The position numbers and the translations under genes are program-made. A stretch of 43,556 bases of DNA from a virus. The DNA lies in IMG/VR virus record IMGVR_UViG_3300035073_000011, positions 1 through 43,556 of that record; one strand, given 5' to 3'. Position 1 is the stretch's first letter, and the number at the start of each line of letters is the position of its first letter. Below the pieces are notes generated by a model. That model was not told the DNA's origin, did not search any database, and saw only the letters and a program-made list of their open reading frames with translations. Of this stretch, positions 41,182 through 43,556 are shown one piece after another.

Positions 41182-41210
41182 AGTAAAGCACAGCAGGGCG
41201 CTACTGTCAA
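41182..41210 (-). promoter_or_regulatory. Sigma70 promoter of the repeated family
   Basis: TTGACA (41205-41210), a 17-bp spacer and TTTACT (41182-41187) with TGC extended -10 on the - strand. The -10 is the weakest of the family. A GCGC/GCGC hairpin at 41164-41176 marks the RNA 5' end. Confidence 0.8.
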
Positions 41211-41479
41211 GTTATCTTTATGCGCCGAAATGCGGCGTCTAAGGCGGTCAGGCTCCTCGTACGTACCACTTCTCTCCTTACTACTCCCTGTCCTGGGGGA
41301 GGGGGCTATACGGGAGAGAGAGAGGTAGGACAATGTCGGAATAAGTCCTTTCAGTGGTGGTGTAGGCTGAGGAGGACAGGGCTGCGCCCCGCGACGTAGG
41401 GAGTCATAACGAGAGAAGTGGTACGTAGGGCGGCGAGCTGCGTACGGTCCTCGCCGCCCTGTGTTACATTTCGCTGAGG
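41211..41479 (-). other. Noncoding gap with nested inverted repeats
   Basis: About 270 bases hold no plausible gene. A perfect 17-bp inverted repeat (41260-41276 with 41411-41427, arm TACGTACCACTTCTCTC) encloses a second 7-bp repeat (41283-41289 with 41398-41404) and a 9-bp one (41286-41294 with 41373-41381), so alternative stems are possible. A separate perfect 11-bp hairpin lies at 41427-41460 (AGGGCGGCGAG arm, 12-nt loop). The interior has a GA-rich run. It could be a structured RNA, an origin-like element or a DNA cruciform. Confidence 0.7.
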
Positions 41480-41755
41480 TCAGAAGCTACGAACCTCTTC
41501 AACGTACAGAATCCATTCCTCCGTGTCTCCGTATTCGTTGCATTCCGTTCGCCACCAACCGCCTCGGCGTGTTCCGTTGATGAATTCCCTGTATTCCCAT
41601 TCCAGCGAAGCGTCTCTTCCCTCACGAAGCTCTTCGTTCGCCCACTTCACTGCCTGTTCCCAGTTCAGGACGAGGCGTTTCGGCGCCTCCAGAGCCGTTT
41701 CTATGTCGAAGTCCATTCCGCTGTACGCGGGGTATAAAGTGGCTAGAAGTGTCAT
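41480..41755 (-). CDS. Unrecognised Trp-rich early-region protein
   Basis: 91 aa. Trp/Glu-rich with LNWEQAVKWANEELREGRDA and RGGWWRTECNEYGDTEEW, beta-like at the C-terminus. AAGGAG lies upstream of the ATG. The large structured gap follows its stop. No family is recognised. Confidence 0.7.
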   Translation of the reverse strand: MTLLATLYPAYSGMDFDIETALEAPKRLVLNWEQAVKWANEELREGRDASLEWEYREFINGTRRGGWWRTECNEYGDTEEWILYVEEVRSF

Positions 41756-41784
41756 TCGTATTTCTCCTTGTTTCTAGAACTGGT

Positions 41785-42072
41785 TCACTTCACCTTGCGG
41801 ATCATTACGTCGTATTCCTCCAGTGTTCCGATCTCACGAATCTGTTCTTCCAGTTCCGCGAGCGCCGCTTCGTAGCTTGGCCCAGCGACGAGTAGACACC
41901 CTTCGAGTACTTCGATCGGGTCGTCGTGTTCCTCTTTCGCCCAGGCTGTTCCGACCCAGCATTCGAAATCATAGAACGTCTTCTTTTGGGCCTGTTCCAG
42001 CTCGTCGAACAGCTGCGAAACGCTTCGATCGAGGTTCGCTTCCAGTCGTTCCTTTATTCCCTGCATTTCCAT
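41785..42072 (-). CDS. Unrecognised acidic helical protein
   Basis: 95 aa from the ATG at 42072 with GGAG ten bases upstream; an in-frame ATG six bases later is possible. Helical and acidic (SVSQLFDELEQAQKKTFYDF, YEAALAELEEQIREIGTLEE). No family is recognised. Confidence 0.7.
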   Translation of the reverse strand: MEMQGIKERLEANLDRSVSQLFDELEQAQKKTFYDFECWVGTAWAKEEHDDPIEVLEGCLLVAGPSYEAALAELEEQIREIGTLEEYDVMIRKVK

Positions 42073-42341
42073 GGTGTATTCTCCTTGCTTCTAGAATCGT
42101 TTCTACATATATAGGGTGTTCGTCGAGCGAGGTGCTTCGCACATATAGAATGCGCGTGACGAACCTCGAACACGAGACACACTTCTGGCTTTCGCCAGGA
42201 ATTCGAAGCTACAGAGGCCCTTCTCCTTTCTTGGGGCGTGTTGTGAAGCATTTCTTAGCAAGCTAAGCGCTTCTATCACCCGAAGGGTGTGTTCGGGTCG
42301 TAGAAGCGCTTCGCGGCATTCGCGCCGCGAAGGCTTTCTTA
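42073..42341 (-). other. Noncoding gap with strong hairpins
   Basis: 269 bases without a gene. A hairpin with a 9-bp stem (42309-42317 with 42324-42332, loop GCGAAT on the - strand) follows the stop of the 42342 gene by about 10 bases. A larger one pairs 42265-42275 with 42301-42311 (11 bp, AAGCGCTTCTA arm) around an inner 6-bp stem (42279-42284 with 42292-42297). The two are mutually exclusive at 42309-42311. Further inverted repeats (GTGTTCG/CGAACAC) lie near 42117-42173. No U-run and no family promoter were seen. Confidence 0.62.
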
Positions 42342-42596
42342 CTAGCGGTAGAGCGCCGCCAGTTCCTGCTGCTGTTCGTGCGTCTCGAAGGTCAGAGTCA
42401 CTTCGCTAACGAAGCCGCCTCCCTTGATGACGTCTGCGACGTAGGTGTCAATCATTTCGCCGAGCGTCGCCATTCCGCCCTTGGTGATCGGATGGTGTTC
42501 GTACATCACCTTCGCGATGCGCAGGGTGCCGAATGCCGGCTGCACCGGCTCGTCAGCGTAGGCGGGGGCGGATTCGTACTTCGTTGTGTTCTTCAT
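42342..42596 (-). CDS. Unrecognised early-region protein
   Basis: 84 aa with LRIAKVMYEHHPITKGGMAT and a beta-like stretch GGFVSEVTLTFETHEQ. AGGAGAC precedes the ATG. It lies between the two structured gaps. No family is recognised. Confidence 0.7.
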   Translation of the reverse strand: MKNTTKYESAPAYADEPVQPAFGTLRIAKVMYEHHPITKGGMATLGEMIDTYVADVIKGGGFVSEVTLTFETHEQQQELAALYR

Positions 42597-42649
42597 GTTC
42601 GTCTCCTAAAAGAAGCTCACCGGAATGATGAACTTCTCGTAGGAGAGGC

Positions 42650-42667
42650 GGGCGCATTCGCGCGCCC
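42650..42667 (-). promoter_or_regulatory. Intergenic hairpin with GCGAAT loop
   Basis: A perfect 6-bp stem (GGGCGC with GCGCCC) with loop GCGAAT on the - strand, 14 bases after the stop of the 42681 gene. The same loop caps the hairpin at 42309-42332 with different stem bases. Confidence 0.6.
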
Positions 42668-42680
42668 TTCCCCTTTCGGC

Positions 42681-43208
42681 TTAGCGAGTCTCGTTCTTGA
42701 TCACGAACTCGGTCGGCGGAACCAGCGGCTCATCCTGACCGGGCACGTAGAACGCGTTCGCGTCTGCCACGATCTTGCGCAGGACCAAGCAGGCGGTCAT
42801 GCGCAGGCGTCCTTCCCAGCCCTTGCTCTTGTTCGGCCAGCGGATCTGGATCTCGTCCAGCCCGTTCGCCTCGCAGACTTCCTCCAGCCGTGTGATGTCG
42901 ATCTTCTCGCCCTTGGTGAGGACGAGCTTCGCCATCTCGCGGGAGAGCCAGTCTCCGTTCGAGCGCTTGGCTGCCTTGCCTCGCAGACCGGCAGCGATCG
43001 CGCGCTGCTTGTACTTGGTCTTGTACGACGCCTTCACGACGCTGTTGGGCAGCGCGATCTGGTGGTCGATCTCGGCGATCGCGATCGCTTCGGCCTGAGC
43101 CTCTGCTCTCAGATCCTCGAGAATGCGAGGTGCAACTACAGTCACCTCCTCCTGCTGCGTTACGACTGCAACCGAGGCGGCGAGCTGCTTCTTGTTGTTA
43201 CGTGCCAT
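42681..43208 (-). CDS. Paralogous family protein, copy 3
   Basis: 175 aa. The shared domain contains NSVVKASYKTKY (residues 54-65), GDWLSREMAKLVL near 84, CEANGLDEI near 111 and the hallmark WEGRLRMTACLVL near 130. It has a Val/Ala-rich N-terminal extension. AGGAGAC lies upstream of the ATG, downstream of element C. It is the second gene of the - strand region. Function unknown. Confidence 0.75.
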   Translation of the reverse strand: MARNNKKQLAASVAVVTQQEEVTVVAPRILEDLRAEAQAEAIAIAEIDHQIALPNSVVKASYKTKYKQRAIAAGLRGKAAKRSNGDWLSREMAKLVLTKGEKIDITRLEEVCEANGLDEIQIRWPNKSKGWEGRLRMTACLVLRKIVADANAFYVPGQDEPLVPPTEFVIKNETR

Positions 43209-43249
43209 TTCTTAGTCTCCTACGATGTGCGTACTGGCCATCATCAGTG

Positions 43250-43288
43250 CCGGATTACCGGTCAGACGGGAGGAGTCGGACCTCCCGT
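43250..43288 (-). promoter_or_regulatory. Repeated structured RNA element, copy C
   Basis: Hairpin 1 (43266-43288) has a perfect 8-bp stem (ACGGGAGG arm) and loop TCCGACT (- strand); hairpin 2 (43250-43261) is CCGG-TAAT-CCGG. It starts 11 bases after the stop of the 43299 gene. Stem bases differ from copies A and B while the loop is kept. Confidence 0.75.
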
Positions 43289-43298
43289 TTCGGCCTGC

Positions 43299-43484
43299 CT
43301 ATTCGCGTCCCTCCATGCTCTGCATCATGAACTCGTACGTATCGAGTTGTTCCTGCATCTCTGCATCGAACTCAGTGCGGTCCATGAGGAAGCGCTCCCA
43401 TCGCTTCGCCTCTTCGCGCTCGCGCTTCGTATCACGCAACGCTGCATAGCGGTCGCGATAGTGCTCCCTATTCATCATCTTCAT
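43299..43484 (-). CDS. Unrecognised small charged protein
   Basis: 61 aa, very charged helix (REHYRDRYAALRDTKREREE, DRTEFDAEMQEQLDTYEF). The ATG at 43484 has GGAG eight bases upstream. It is the first - strand gene; its promoter must lie in the last 72 bases or outside the window. No family is recognised. Confidence 0.72.
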   Translation of the reverse strand: MKMMNREHYRDRYAALRDTKREREEAKRWERFLMDRTEFDAEMQEQLDTYEFMMQSMEGRE

Positions 43485-43556
43485 GGTCTATCTCCTGTAT
43501 GGGGGTGGCATCATTGCTATCCCCTATCACATATGGTGGTCCGGCGACAGAGCCGT
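43485..43556. other. Divergent-start region at the window end
   Basis: 72 bases. The - strand shows only the Shine-Dalgarno of the 43484 gene; no member of the promoter family is present. On the + strand an ATG at 43533 opens a frame to the last base that, if the ends join, continues into the frame at 1-138. Confidence 0.4.

Noticed and set aside
1-43556. CRISPR array, insertion sequence or attachment site
   Set aside because: No regularly spaced direct repeats, transposase or integrase gene was found; the repeats seen are promoters and RNA hairpins.

Overview
The window reads as one nearly complete genome of a virulent, short-tailed (podovirus-like) bacteriophage. Tightly packed structural genes lie on the + strand (1 to about 24065), and replication, nucleotide and many small early-type genes lie on the - strand (24010 to 43484). 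No integrase, repressor/cro pair, partition gene, tape-measure, tail-tube or sheath gene was seen, and no phage RNA polymerase, so transcription presumably uses the host enzyme. A Gram-negative host is likely: there is a GH19-type endolysin with membrane proteins, and the promoters are clear sigma70-type. Nothing in the sequence fixes the host genus.

Layout, + strand: end of an unidentified gene; HNH endonuclease; large terminase; a 68-aa helical protein that may be an Acb2/Tad1-type immune-nucleotide sponge; portal; scaffold; major capsid protein followed by a strong terminator; a lysis cassette (membrane protein, GH19 endolysin, holin-like protein); head-tail adaptor; a tail-fibre block with a glycine-rich adhesin and a separate receptor-binding protein; nozzle-like protein; and a run of ejection/internal virion proteins that includes two cell-wall-hydrolase-like proteins.

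Layout, - strand (read from high to low coordinates): about 25 small, mostly acidic, unrecognised proteins (43484 to 34802) broken up by structured intergenic RNA elements; a PrimPol-SF3 helicase; a small conserved replication block with a second HNH gene; then a family A DNA polymerase, a VRR-NUC nuclease, a DUF6378 protein, PurZ, a MazG-like pyrophosphohydrolase and an SNF2 helicase.

The central biological point is the PurZ / MazG-like / DpoZ-type set at 25430-29604. PurZ carries Ser in place of the catalytic Asp of PurA, the signature of the enzyme that makes the precursor of 2-aminoadenine (base Z). The phage therefore probably replaces adenine by 2-aminoadenine in its DNA. No DatZ-type HD dATPase was found, and the polymerase has unusual residues at three conserved active-site positions.

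The second point is regulatory. Nine near-identical strong promoters occur (eight on the - strand, one on the + strand), each with a 17-bp spacer and an extended -10, several starting RNAs with a 5'-terminal hairpin. A separate intergenic RNA element recurs three times with a conserved 7-nt loop on different stems. A three-member paralogous protein family and two HNH paralogues complete the repeated features.
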